NCBI GenBank assembly: GCA_045614505.1
Contig: JAZLDA010000094.1
Location: 1-12,253, forward strand
Direction: 5' to 3'
Origin: SIG607 sp045614505
GTDB lineage: Bacteria; Bacillota; Clostridia; Oscillospirales; Acutalibacteraceae
Length of the DNA: 12,253 nt
Shown: positions 1-7,418 of the stretch, in pieces
Layout: each line of letters starts with the position of its first letter
How positions within the stretch are numbered: position 1 is the first letter of the stretch
Made by a program: the position numbers and the translations under genes
Notes under the pieces: generated by a model
Databases searched by the model: none
Told to the model about the DNA's origin: nothing
What the model saw: the letters and a program-made list of their open reading frames with translations, nothing else

Positions 1-381
1 GGTATAGCCTACAGCGACAAAAACGAGAGCTTTGCTTTTCCCGCCACGGTAATAACAGAATATAGCGCCGAAAGACTGGCAGAAAAAATCTGTGAGGAAG
101 CAAAAAAGCTGGGCGCCGAGCTTATTGTGGTGGGGCTTCCCCGCCGCACCGACGGCAGTCTCGGTGACAGCGCTGAAGAATGTATTGCCTTGGGCGAAAA
201 AATTAAAGAGCTCAGCGGCATAAAGGTAGAAATGTATGATGAGCGGTTTACCACCGTTTCGGCTCACGCCGCCCTGAACGTCACCGACACGAGAGGCAAA
301 AAGCGAAAAGCCGTAATCGATGCCGTCGCCGCAACTATGATTTTAGAAGACTTCCTGGCATTCAGAAAAAACCAAAAATGA
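1..381 (+). CDS. ruvX: RuvX/YqgF-family Holliday junction resolvase-like nuclease, 3' part
   Basis: The gene is open from the first base, so the N-terminus with the first catalytic Asp lies outside the window; 126 codons are present of a family usually near 135-150. The RNase H-like fold is shown by the strand-turn motif VVGLPRRTDGS followed by GDSAEE, the YDERFTT motif, and the C-terminal helix KRKAVIDAVAATMILEDFL, whose Asp is the usual third acidic residue. Family members are credited with pre-16S rRNA 5' end processing and proposed Holliday junction resolution, acting in the cytoplasm. The stop TGA is at 379-381, followed by a strong terminator, so this is the last gene of its transcription unit. 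It converges on the surface-protein operon to its right and has no visible functional link to it. The family call is secure; the exact biochemical role of the family is debated. Confidence 0.93.
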   Translation, partial: GIAYSDKNESFAFPATVITEYSAERLAEKICEEAKKLGAELIVVGLPRRTDGSLGDSAEECIALGEKIKELSGIKVEMYDERFTTVSAHAALNVTDTRGKKRKAVIDAVAATMILEDFLAFRKNQK

Positions 382-390
382 GGAGCAATA

Positions 391-431
391 AGAAAGCTGA
401 TGTTGAAATTCTCAACATCAGCTTTCTTTTT
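391..431 (+). terminator. Intrinsic terminator between ruvX and the convergent surface operon
   Basis: A perfect 16-bp stem (391-406 pairing with 412-427) with a 5-base loop is followed by a T run through 431. It lies directly after the ruvX stop and 2-3 bases beyond the stop of the minus-strand small protein gene. The T run suits the plus strand best, but the stem probably also ends minus-strand transcripts. Confidence 0.9.
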
Positions 432-633
432 AATCATCTATCAGTCGCATGTGTGCTTCCTTTGTTATTGGGTCTACACTCGCATAAACCTCTAAAAAGC
501 ATTTATCACAAAGCTCACCCACTCCGCAAATAAAGTTTTTGCGAAGATTTACAGGAGTATTTATGGGAACAAGGGTTTCTTTATGGCACACAACACACTG
601 TTCATATTTAATTTTCCTGTGTAGTGCTGTCAT
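430..633 (-). CDS. Small CxxC/CxxC putative zinc-binding protein, last gene of the surface operon
   Basis: This 67-residue protein starts MTALHRKIKYEQC. It has CVVC near residues 13-16 and CDKC near 44-47, separated by about 27 residues, with an extra Cys between; this is a plausible four-Cys zinc site. There is no signal peptide and no membrane segment, so it should be cytoplasmic. I chose the ATG at 631-633 because the upstream gene's TGA (635-637) ends one base before it and GAGGGA lies at normal spacing inside that gene's last codons. This is classic translational coupling. A longer reading frame reaching 777 only overlaps the adhesin C-terminus and is not credible. I do not recognise a named family. 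Position at the end of the operon suggests a cytoplasmic accessory or regulatory role, which is inference. Confidence 0.72.
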   Translation of the reverse strand: MTALHRKIKYEQCVVCHKETLVPINTPVNLRKNFICGVGELCDKCFLEVYASVDPITKEAHMRLIDD

Positions 634-634
634 T

Positions 635-2065
635 TCACATCCCTCTGTACTTCCTCTCGGCAACAAGGAGAGGTACACAGGCGCTTCCGCTAAGTAAGGC
701 AAGAAGCAGCCACCAATAAACCTTGTTATCTCCCGTGTCAGGCACCGAGGGTTTATCCATATCACATATATTCTCAAAGCTAAGCTTAATTTCCTCGGTT
801 TCCTCGGAATTAACAGTTAAATCCGCTTTGAGCTTGTTTTCCTCTTCAGTGCTAATTGTTATAGCAAGAGTGTAAACATAGGTGTCATAGGTAACTCCTT
901 TTTCGCCGCCGTTCTTTTCGTAAACCTTATATTCAAGGGTATCGCCTATATCACTTTCGGTGACGGTAATATCAGTCACGGCAACGCCGTCTTTGTCGGA
1001 CTTAAAGGACTTTTTGTTGCCGAACTTATCTTCAAGAATAAATTCAAAGTCCTCGGCACTGCGCTTATAAGCGCCCTTGTTGACAACAGTTTTATTTACG
1101 GTAATAGGGACGGTGATGTCATTATAAGCAACAGGAGGTTTGAATGTGTTGCTGAACACAACATCAACGGCAAAACCGGTGTCGGTGGACACAGTCGCTG
1201 CATTTTGTGCCGACTCAACGTTGCCGATTTCAAGCCTACCGTCCATATCCCTGTCTGTAACCTTTACAGTAAATGTATTTACGGTTTTATCGTAATCCAT
1301 ATTCTCAAGATTACCCATTACCTCGGTCATACGGAACTTATAATCTCCCGCTTTACTGAAGGTAAGGTTTTTAATATATTTTGTGAAGTCGAATTTATTA
1401 AATTCTTTTTTACCTTCGACATAGATAACACTTTCTTTTCCAAGCTCTTGCCATTTGCCGTCAACATTCTGCTCTAACAGGAAGAAAAAGCTGTCCCCCT
1501 CCTGCCAGTCTCTGCCGGAAAGCTCCTTTCTGCCCGTCACTGTTATATTATCAGCACGAACTGCCTCTGGAGCATAAACATTAACAAATTCGACCTCGGC
1601 CACGGCGCCTTCTGAAATAACGACCTCTTTAACACTTTCGCCGTTTTTTACAGAAAAGCCCGGGGCGTTATTGTCGATTTCAGTGACCGTCACCCTTGTG
1701 TCGGAGTCAATACCCTCAATGGTAACCCACTGATGGGGCTTCACCGAAAGGGTTAGCGCGCCGCTCTCGTCGGCTTTAACCTCTCCGGCAGTGGTTTCAA
1801 GGGTGGTATTTGCATAAAGACTGCCAAGTTCCACCTTGAAATCAAAGGAAATATTTTCGGGAATTATATAACCGTCCTCAAAGGGATGCTCAACAGTCTT
1901 TGAAATTGTCAGACTATTGACAATTTTCTCAAATGGTTTAAAATAGTTTATAAGTGTGTCGGTTTTAGCAACCACGAAACCGAAGGTGGTATTTACCGTA
2001 GAAGTTATAAGAAGTATAAACGAAATAATAAGCAATAATCTTCTGATTATCTTCTGTTTAAACAA
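635..2065 (-). CDS. Sortase-type surface adhesin with three isopeptide-type pilin domains and a SipW-like N-terminus
   Basis: This 476-residue secreted protein ends in VPDTGD (441-446), a hydrophobic segment at about 449-468 and ERKYRG, a complete cell-wall sorting signal of the xPxTG type. Three repeated domains lie at about 50-165, 173-307 and 317-433. Each has the Lys / Glu / Asn pattern of Spy0128/FctA-like or Cna-B-like domains with internal isopeptide bonds: K56/E129/N162, K180/E248/N306 and K325/E383/N432. The N-terminus has a basic start, a hydrophobic stretch at 10-25 and TFGFVVAKTDTLINYF. This aligns with TLAWLITKTDPVINTF of the TasA-like protein at 6108-6722, suggesting SipW rather than ordinary signal peptidase processing. 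The start is TTG (2063-2065), chosen because AGGAGG at 2074-2079 sits eight bases upstream and no ATG is available. No sortase gene is present in the window, so a sortase encoded elsewhere is required. Confidence 0.85.
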   Translation of the reverse strand: MFKQKIIRRLLLIISFILLITSTVNTTFGFVVAKTDTLINYFKPFEKIVNSLTISKTVEHPFEDGYIIPENISFDFKVELGSLYANTTLETTAGEVKADESGALTLSVKPHQWVTIEGIDSDTRVTVTEIDNNAPGFSVKNGESVKEVVISEGAVAEVEFVNVYAPEAVRADNITVTGRKELSGRDWQEGDSFFFLLEQNVDGKWQELGKESVIYVEGKKEFNKFDFTKYIKNLTFSKAGDYKFRMTEVMGNLENMDYDKTVNTFTVKVTDRDMDGRLEIGNVESAQNAATVSTDTGFAVDVVFSNTFKPPVAYNDITVPITVNKTVVNKGAYKRSAEDFEFILEDKFGNKKSFKSDKDGVAVTDITVTESDIGDTLEYKVYEKNGGEKGVTYDTYVYTLAITISTEEENKLKADLTVNSEETEEIKLSFENICDMDKPSVPDTGDNKVYWWLLLALLSGSACVPLLVAERKYRGM

Positions 2066-2080
2066 ATTCCCTGCCTCCTA
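2063..2080 (-). promoter_or_regulatory. Strong ribosome site overlapping upstream stop; decides the TTG start
   Basis: On the minus strand the TAG stop of the small membrane protein (2078-2080) overlaps AGGAGG (2074-2079), followed after eight bases by TTG (2063-2065). The overlap supports translation of the upstream small gene and coupling to the adhesin gene. Confidence 0.75.
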
Positions 2081-2329
2081 TTTCGTTTTGTACTTAACAA
2101 AGGGCAGCAGTGAGAGCCACAGACGGCGCCTGCATTGCACAAAATACCGTCTTTCTCTTCTGCCGCTTCTCTCGATTTCCTCGTTTAAATATTTTAGCTC
2201 GCTTTTAAAATCCTTCGCCCAAAGGCAAAATTTAAAAAGCAACGCAAATAATACTATCCCGACAAAAATACTAAGAGTATTATTATAGCTTGGTTTTCCA
2301 TTTTCTGTTTTTAAAAGGGGTCCGCCCAC
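2078..2329 (-). CDS. Small single-span membrane protein of unknown function
   Basis: About 83 residues: a short polar N-terminus, one hydrophobic span (about residues 17-37, NTLSIFVGIVLFALLFKF), then a charged helical part (KDFKSELKYLNEEIERSGRRERR) and a very basic tail. I do not recognise a family. The stop TAG overlaps the ribosome site of the adhesin gene, which argues that the frame is translated. The start is uncertain. GTG at 2327-2329 is the only conventional start before the membrane span, it has no clear ribosome site, and it lies in a GC-rich potential hairpin. The frame is also in phase with the TAA that ends the preceding beta-helix gene (2360-2362), ten codons upstream of this GTG, so readthrough or a lost fusion is possible. 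A role in membrane tethering of the fibre is speculation. Confidence 0.5.
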   Translation of the reverse strand: MGGPLLKTENGKPSYNNTLSIFVGIVLFALLFKFCLWAKDFKSELKYLNEEIERSGRRERRYFVQCRRRLWLSLLPFVKYKTK

Positions 2330-2345
2330 CCACCGAAGGGGACGG
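2322..2345 (-). other. GC-rich possible hairpin between beta-helix gene and small membrane gene
   Basis: The minus strand reads C/G-rich around 2320-2350 in an otherwise AT-rich operon. CCG-T-CCC (2345-2339) can pair with GGGCGG (2327-2322), leaving one bulged T. ACCCCTTTT follows. It could be a weak internal terminator or processing site, or could control the GTG start inside it. Confidence 0.3.
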
Positions 2346-2359
2346 GAGCGCTGAAAAAA

Positions 2360-4399
2360 TTACTTGTTGTTATAAATAACTGTTACACCGTCAAAAGCAT
2401 TAATGCCGTAGTAGCAGTAACGATGATCTGCGGGACCGCCAAACAACTGGTCGAAGGCAATAAGCTTATGATGTGCCTCACCGTCGTTGTGTACGTGATT
2501 ATCGTCTACAACAGTGTTGCCGTTCGCATCGGTAGGATGGCCGTAGCGAACATTGGAGTATGCGTCAACACTAACACCTGCCTGAACACGAACATAAGGA
2601 TAATCGGTACCGGCAAATTCGCAGTAGGTATAATTTGCCCAATCACCGTAAATAACGGTTACGTTCTTACAGGTGACATTATTGGGAGTAGCAACGGTTT
2701 GCACTTCACCATTTGTTATTGTCTGAGGCACTCTGCCAATGAGCATACCGCTGTTACGGTAGTTATACCACTGGTAAGCGGAAACTACGTCATTAGTAGC
2801 ATCAATACGGCATGCAACGGTGCAATCCTCAAAATGATAATTGCCACTCGTGCCTATTCCACCAATAATACCGCCATTTGCATTACCAAAGTCGCCCCAC
2901 TGGGAACCAACAATGGTGGAAGCATCCATATTAATATTCTTGTAGGTGTGGTTACCGGATGCCCAACCAACGACACCACCGGCATAGTACTGGTAGTCAT
3001 TGACATGAGAATTCTTCACAGTGATGTTATCAAAGGTGCATTCGCCATATGCTGCTGCGGCAACAACACCGCATATTGCAGATTCGCCCGAAATTTCTGC
3101 GCCATCAAAATTAAGGTTCTTTATGGCAGCATCTTCAACCATGCCAAACAATCCCAAGCCTAAATCACCATAGTAATAGCCGTTATTAAGTGCCCAGGTG
3201 TTTTGATACATATTGGAAATTGTATGTCCCTGACCATCAAAGGTGCCCTTAAATGCTGTATCGTTGCGATAAGAACCTATGGGATCAAAGCAAGTGGGAT
3301 CGGTTGCACTATCTGCCAGATGATACAGATCTAGGTCTATATCTAACTTAATGGTTTTGCCAGCAAAGGTGTTTCCACCGTCAACAAGCTCAGCAAGACC
3401 TGCAAGCTGTTCTGCAGTTGTCAGTTCGAATTCGCCAGCTTCTTCGTTGTACCAAGTGGTATCGGCAGTGCCGTCCCATTCATCGGTAAATTTATACTCA
3501 GGATAGTCACCGTCGTTTACGCCATCTGCATATTCTGCTCTGAGGATAGAGAAGGCATTCTTTGCAATTTCTACCTTAGAATCGGTTCTGAGATTACCTA
3601 CTGCATCCTTAGCACTTTCCATATTGTCAGCCTGAATAGCAGAAGCCTTAATGTCAATCTTCATTTCATTGAACATACTAAGCTGCTCTGCATTAAAGGA
3701 AGCAGGAACATTAAAGCCCTTAAAGAGGGTTACACTCTGGTCCTTTTCAAGAAGCATATAGTAGGTATAACGAAGCTGATAATCGTCCATACCTGTGGTG
3801 TAGTAACCGTCATAAGGAATAATAGTATCTTCATCCTTGAACCAGTTACCGCTATACTGCTGCCAGTACTCATGAATGGTCTTTACAGAGTCAACCTGCA
3901 TAACACCCTCGGGCATATCGTCGCCTGTAATAGTAAGGCGCATACCGGTATCATTGCCGTTTGCATCCTTTTTGGTGTAATTCAAGCCGAAACCATCGAA
4001 TATGTAATCATAAATAGCCTGCACTTCAGGAGTATCCTTACCGTATTTTCCCTCGTAAACCTCATCAATAGCCTTATTGATAAGAAGAGCGTTGTTGAAG
4101 GTTACTTCAACTGCAACATAAGCAGGTCTGCTGCCTGTGTTCTTAACAGATACTTCCTTTTTGAGGTAGTCACCGGGCATTACGCCGCTGTAGGTAGCGC
4201 CGTCTGCGTTTTCCTCAACGCTTCCTGCGCCGTGAACAGCTACTTCCTCGTTAAGCTCAATTGCGATATCACCTACGGTGAAAATATTACTCTTGTTCTG
4301 GGGGTCAACTGTTAAGTAAGCGACAGTGCCGCCGATTGCAAGGGCTGCAACGAGAGCAAGAGAAACAACCATTACAAGCGTCTTTTTGATGTTTTTCAT
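2360..4399 (-). CDS. Large secreted protein: TasA-like N-terminal domain plus beta-helix-like repeat domain
   Basis: 679 residues from the ATG at 4397-4399, chosen because AAAGGA lies nine bases upstream; the in-frame TTG at 4417 lies upstream of that ribosome site. Residues 1-27 form a SipW-type signal ending GGTVAYLT, followed by NIFTVGDIAIEL, the typical start of mature TasA/camelysin-like proteins. The TasA-like part runs to about residue 265 and contains MPGDYLKKEVSVKNTGSRPAYV and a closing IDIKASAIQ, which matches the closing ITAYAVQ/VIGNAIQ of the shorter relatives. From about 310 to the end is a GLUG-like or pectate-lyase-like repeat region, with FDGQGHTISNM, LFGMVEDAAIKNLNF, GGVVGWASG and GGIIGGIG in regular order. 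There is no C-terminal anchor. It is probably a minor or tip subunit of the fibre with a binding or carbohydrate-facing beta-helix; enzymatic activity cannot be claimed. Confidence 0.85.
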   Translation of the reverse strand: MKNIKKTLVMVVSLALVAALAIGGTVAYLTVDPQNKSNIFTVGDIAIELNEEVAVHGAGSVEENADGATYSGVMPGDYLKKEVSVKNTGSRPAYVAVEVTFNNALLINKAIDEVYEGKYGKDTPEVQAIYDYIFDGFGLNYTKKDANGNDTGMRLTITGDDMPEGVMQVDSVKTIHEYWQQYSGNWFKDEDTIIPYDGYYTTGMDDYQLRYTYYMLLEKDQSVTLFKGFNVPASFNAEQLSMFNEMKIDIKASAIQADNMESAKDAVGNLRTDSKVEIAKNAFSILRAEYADGVNDGDYPEYKFTDEWDGTADTTWYNEEAGEFELTTAEQLAGLAELVDGGNTFAGKTIKLDIDLDLYHLADSATDPTCFDPIGSYRNDTAFKGTFDGQGHTISNMYQNTWALNNGYYYGDLGLGLFGMVEDAAIKNLNFDGAEISGESAICGVVAAAAYGECTFDNITVKNSHVNDYQYYAGGVVGWASGNHTYKNINMDASTIVGSQWGDFGNANGGIIGGIGTSGNYHFEDCTVACRIDATNDVVSAYQWYNYRNSGMLIGRVPQTITNGEVQTVATPNNVTCKNVTVIYGDWANYTYCEFAGTDYPYVRVQAGVSVDAYSNVRYGHPTDANGNTVVDDNHVHNDGEAHHKLIAFDQLFGGPADHRYCYYGINAFDGVTVIYNNK

Positions 4400-4429
4400 T
4401 TGCTTATTTCCTTTCAAAATTTATTCGTC

Positions 4430-4466
4430 TCCATCTTCCCCGCTGTATGGGAGCGAGGAAGACAGA
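4430..4466 (-). promoter_or_regulatory. Stable 5' leader stem-loop upstream of the 679-residue gene
   Basis: On the minus strand 4466-4452 pairs with 4444-4430 to give 15 consecutive pairs (including G-U pairs) around a 7-base loop CCCATAC. No T run follows; instead the leader continues to the AAAGGA ribosome site about 20 bases later. It may stabilise a processed mRNA 3' segment or affect translation. Protein or ligand binding is not shown. Confidence 0.5.
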
Positions 4467-4633
4467 TGACTATTAACCGTTGGCACAAAAGGGGAACTTT
4501 GCGTAATATACATCTATTTAATAGCCGACTCCAAATCGCAATTGGTGAGAGTTGTATCATTGTAGGGGCAATAAAAAGTGTAAGAGTATCCGCCTGTGTA
4601 ATGGGCTCAACCGTTAATAACAGAATTAGCAGC

Positions 4634-4651
4634 GACTATTTGTTAATAGTC
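4634..4651 (-). other. Small stem-loop just after the 471-residue gene
   Basis: GACTATT and AATAGTC (4634-4640 and 4645-4651) form a 7-bp stem around a 4-base loop, 17 bases after the upstream gene's stop. No T run follows on the minus strand, so it is at most a weak terminator or processing site. The remaining intergenic stretch up to the leader stem-loop shows no convincing promoter. Confidence 0.3.
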
Positions 4652-4667
4652 AGAAATTTATAACAGA

Positions 4668-6083
4668 TTACTTAACTGAAGCGTTTGCAATATTGCCTGT
4701 TACAAGGATAGCAAGATTATCTGCAGTAAGCGGAACACCACCAATGGTGCAGTTCTCAAATGTTACAGTAGCTCTTGCATCAAGCTCAAAGCCTTCTGCA
4801 AAGTCACAGCCTATAAATGTAGTGGGAGCATAAGGACGGCAGTATGCATAGCCATTGCCTTCACCGAAGTAACAATCCACAAATTCTGCATTACCAAGAG
4901 TTTTAGCGTAACTGGTCCAGCCTTTAAAGGTGCACTTAGTTGCCTCAAGACCTTTATTGGTACCCTGATCACAGCTAATGGTGTAAGTTGTACCGTCGAT
5001 AGTTACGTTATAAAGAACAACTTTATCGGAATAGGTGCTGTTGTGGTTGATGAATATACCACGGAAAGAACCTGTAACGGTAATGTTTTTGATTTCACCG
5101 CCTGTGGTGTTGATACCACTGTCCCAAGTGCCGCCTGCTCCACGGATATCGAGAGTGTTGCCGTTACCATCTATGGTCTGACCATTCTTAACATTGATAC
5201 CGGTTTTACCATAGGCGTTGCTCATATTTGCAGGTTCAATTTTTACATTTTCGGTAAGAATTACGTCCCCGCCTTTCTCAAGAGTAGCAACCATATCTTC
5301 TGCATTATCTACAAGAACAGGAACAGGTGTGCCTTCAAACCATGCAACCGCATTGTCAGCAACCTTACCGAATGCGGTATCAAGAGCAACCTGAGCATTT
5401 TCGAAGCCTGCAACCTGAACAGCCTGAGAAAGAACGAGAATGTCATAGGTTCCGTTCTCGTTGCCGTCAACCTTTTCTACTTCCTCATTGTCGCAAGCCT
5501 TGTTCATATAAACCTGTAAAAGAGAAGGAATGGTGGTGGTTTTAGGAGCAAGAGCAGTCTCGTGTACTGCTTCCCAAATCATATAGTTTTCGCCATTAAT
5601 CTGAGCAACGCTCGGCTCACCCCATACCCAGGTGCCTTCGAAGTCAAACTCTGCTCCGTCTGCGGCATTGCGGGAAATACCGATAATCTTGTTTCTGAAC
5701 GCTTCAACTGTAGCATATTCGCCCATTTCAAAAGCAAATAAGGTACGAACAAAGGCGTCACTCTTGCCCTTGTTTTCCACAGAAACATACTTATCAACAA
5801 CATTGTTCATAGTAAAACTTCTGTATGCGCCGTCAGCTTCGTCGGTGTTCTTCCAGCCCAATTCGCCTACATAAGGCATAAGGGGTTTTGCCTGAGTGAA
5901 CTCCACAAGCTCTCCGTTTTGGTCGTATTCCTGCTCTATTTGCTCAATTTCAACACTGCCCACAGTCATAACGTTGACTTTAGAATCTGTATCGGTGAGA
6001 TACGCAACCGTTCCCACTATTGCAAGAGCTGCAACAAGCAGGAGGGAAAGGGTCATCAGGACTACCTTTTTAAAATTTTTCAT
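4668..6083 (-). CDS. Large secreted protein: TasA-like N-terminal domain plus short beta-helix-like domain
   Basis: 471 residues from the ATG at 6081-6083. The earlier in-frame ATG at 6090-6092 is only one base from the GAAAGGA ribosome site (6094-6100), while the chosen one has about ten bases, as in the downstream relative. The signal MKNFKKVVLMTLSLLLVAAL followed by AIVGTVAYLT is nearly the same as in the 679-residue protein, so the two genes are probably duplicates that diverged. Residues to about 250 are TasA-like (VNVMTVGSVEIEQ, DKYVSVENKGKSDAFVRTL, ILVLSQAVQVAGF). The C-terminal part has the short repeat pattern of a right-handed beta-helix: GQTIDGNGNTLDI, GEIKNITVTGSFRGIFI, VVLYNVTIDG, ATVTFENCTI. 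No anchor is present. It is likely a decorated fibre subunit or adhesin; substrate and activity are unknown. Confidence 0.85.
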   Translation of the reverse strand: MKNFKKVVLMTLSLLLVAALAIVGTVAYLTDTDSKVNVMTVGSVEIEQIEQEYDQNGELVEFTQAKPLMPYVGELGWKNTDEADGAYRSFTMNNVVDKYVSVENKGKSDAFVRTLFAFEMGEYATVEAFRNKIIGISRNAADGAEFDFEGTWVWGEPSVAQINGENYMIWEAVHETALAPKTTTIPSLLQVYMNKACDNEEVEKVDGNENGTYDILVLSQAVQVAGFENAQVALDTAFGKVADNAVAWFEGTPVPVLVDNAEDMVATLEKGGDVILTENVKIEPANMSNAYGKTGINVKNGQTIDGNGNTLDIRGAGGTWDSGINTTGGEIKNITVTGSFRGIFINHNSTYSDKVVLYNVTIDGTTYTISCDQGTNKGLEATKCTFKGWTSYAKTLGNAEFVDCYFGEGNGYAYCRPYAPTTFIGCDFAEGFELDARATVTFENCTIGGVPLTADNLAILVTGNIANASVK

Positions 6084-6107
6084 TATTATCATTTCCTTTC
6101 AGAAAAA

Positions 6108-6722
6108 TTATTGATTTATTATAGCCCAGGCTTCCTCTGCCGTATCAATAGCCTCAATGGTGCTATCACGCTGTACAGCGTAAGCAGTAATGGAAAGTGT
6201 GGGATACTGTATAAGGCAATTAAGCATTTCTTTTGTCACTTCGCCCTTAACATTTACAGCGTTATCCTTAATTACATAATAGCCTTGGTCGGAATCCTTT
6301 TTATCTACCTCGCGGTAGTAGACTCCTTCCTTGCCCTCAAGAGCAGTCCAGCCCTCGGCAATTTGGAACTCCATAAAGCTGTCAAAGCTTGACGGTGCAA
6401 TAGATTTCTCCAGCTTTACAAACAGCCAGCAATCTTCACTTTCAGCCTTTACCGTAACAAACGGGTCTTTGGTGATTTTTCCGCCGGGGACCATACTATA
6501 GGTATTGGTGTTTTTATCATCATCGCCGTCATTTGTGTCGGTTTCGGCAATGGTTATATTAACGTCACCATAGGTAAAGGTGTTTATCACCGGATCGGTT
6601 TTGGTAATAAGCCACGCCAGTGTGCCGCCGAAAAAACTGCTTGTAAGGATAATCGCAGACATTATAAGCAATGCGGTTTTTATGAATGCTTTTCTTCCGA
6701 AAAATTTCTTTTCAGATAACAT
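6108..6722 (-). CDS. TasA/camelysin-like fibre protein (204 residues)
   Basis: Short TasA-type protein with a basic start, a hydrophobic core at about 16-31 and a SipW-type region GGTLAWLITKTDPVINTF (32-49), followed by YGDVNITI. SipW is expected to cut near the Ala36 region, releasing a beta-sandwich protein that can polymerise outside the cell. Further family features are MVPGGKITKDPFVTVKAESEDCWLFVKL and the closing strand LSITAYAVQ with AEEAWAIINQ. The ATG at 6720-6722 follows AAGGAG at five to six bases. It is the second TasA-like gene of the operon; the next gene starts only 24 bases after its stop, with the ribosome site in between. Compared with its upstream neighbour the signal part is longer and less typical, so it may be a minor fibre component. 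Peptidase activity (camelysin, M73) is not assumed. Confidence 0.87.
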   Translation of the reverse strand: MLSEKKFFGRKAFIKTALLIMSAIILTSSFFGGTLAWLITKTDPVINTFTYGDVNITIAETDTNDGDDDKNTNTYSMVPGGKITKDPFVTVKAESEDCWLFVKLEKSIAPSSFDSFMEFQIAEGWTALEGKEGVYYREVDKKDSDQGYYVIKDNAVNVKGEVTKEMLNCLIQYPTLSITAYAVQRDSTIEAIDTAEEAWAIINQ

Positions 6723-6741
6723 AATTACTCCTTTTCAGAGG

Positions 6742-7398
6742 TTACTGCTTCTCTATCTGAGCATCAAATGTAGCCCAAGCGGTATCTGCTGTGTCAAAAC
6801 CTGCCTTCTGAATTGCATTACCAATTACTTTAATCTGCATTTCTTTAATTGATGCAAGCTCCTCGCCGTCAATCTCACCGGGAACTTTGATTTTATTAAA
6901 GAGAGCTTCAAGAACTATATCCTCTTCTGCCTCAAAGGCATCCACGGTTTTGTGATAGCGGAACTCATAAGTAACGGTATCATCGCCGTTATCGGTGATG
7001 TTAGCACAGCTCCAGATATCGCTGTCCCAACCATCAACATAGTTTTGGGGAAGGAAGTCATCACCGAAAACAGTCTTTAAGTCGGCAATGTCAGTGATAG
7101 TCACAAGCATACGCACATAAGCTTCCTCACTGCCCTTTATTACGGTAACGGTGGGGTCCTTAACATACTCGCCGCCGGGGACAAGGTGATACTCATTCTC
7201 CTTAACGCGGTCAGCACCCTCAATGGGTTTGCCGTCTTCATCAACATCGGTTTCGTCCAGAGTGATGTCTACATTACCAACTGTAAAGGTGTTAACTACC
7301 TCTTCGCTGTCGGTAAGGTAGGCGAGTGTTCCCATAACAGTTACTGCTGCGAGTACTACTGCGCACAACGCCATGAGTAAAACTTTGGATTTTTTCAT
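6742..7398 (-). CDS. TasA/camelysin-like major fibre protein (218 residues)
   Basis: 218 residues from the ATG at 7396-7398, preceded by AAAGGAG at seven bases; the in-frame ATG at 7414-7416 lies upstream of that ribosome site and is rejected. The N-terminus MKKSKVLLMALCAVVLAAVT leads to GTLAYLTDSEEVVNTFTVG (23-41), a textbook SipW-dependent signal and mature N-terminus of TasA/CalY proteins. VDITLDETDVDEDGKP, LVPGGEYVKDPTVTV and the final MQIKVIGNAIQKAGFDTADT also fit the family. It lies directly after sipW (20 bases between them), the classic sipW-tasA pairing in which SipW processes the fibre protein during secretion. First position after the peptidase and the most typical sequence make it the best candidate for the main fibre subunit. 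Confidence 0.9.
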   Translation of the reverse strand: MKKSKVLLMALCAVVLAAVTVMGTLAYLTDSEEVVNTFTVGNVDITLDETDVDEDGKPIEGADRVKENEYHLVPGGEYVKDPTVTVIKGSEEAYVRMLVTITDIADLKTVFGDDFLPQNYVDGWDSDIWSCANITDNGDDTVTYEFRYHKTVDAFEAEEDIVLEALFNKIKVPGEIDGEELASIKEMQIKVIGNAIQKAGFDTADTAWATFDAQIEKQ

Positions 7399-7418
7399 AG
7401 TGATGCTCCTTTTCATAT

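Noticed and set aside
634..777. N-terminal extension of the CxxC/CxxC protein to 115 residues
   Set aside because: It would overlap the adhesin's C-terminus out of frame, while the ATG at 633 has its own ribosome site and ideal coupling to the adhesin stop.
2423..3163. A 246-codon plus-strand open frame opposite the 679-residue protein gene
   Set aside because: It is antisense to a clear secreted-protein gene, has low-complexity Ile/Val/Asn/Thr composition typical of a mirrored beta-helix gene, no ribosome site and no domain. The same holds for plus-strand frames at 3872-4315, 5043-5519, 5919-6392 and 1205-1477.
2360..6083. Assigning a polysaccharide lyase or hydrolase activity to the beta-helix proteins
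   Set aside because: The repeat pattern suggests the fold only; no catalytic residue set could be identified, so an enzymatic claim is not justified.
6742..7398. Calling the TasA-like proteins camelysin peptidases (M73)
   Set aside because: Family resemblance to camelysin is clear, but no HExxH or other catalytic motif is visible; a structural fibre role fits better.
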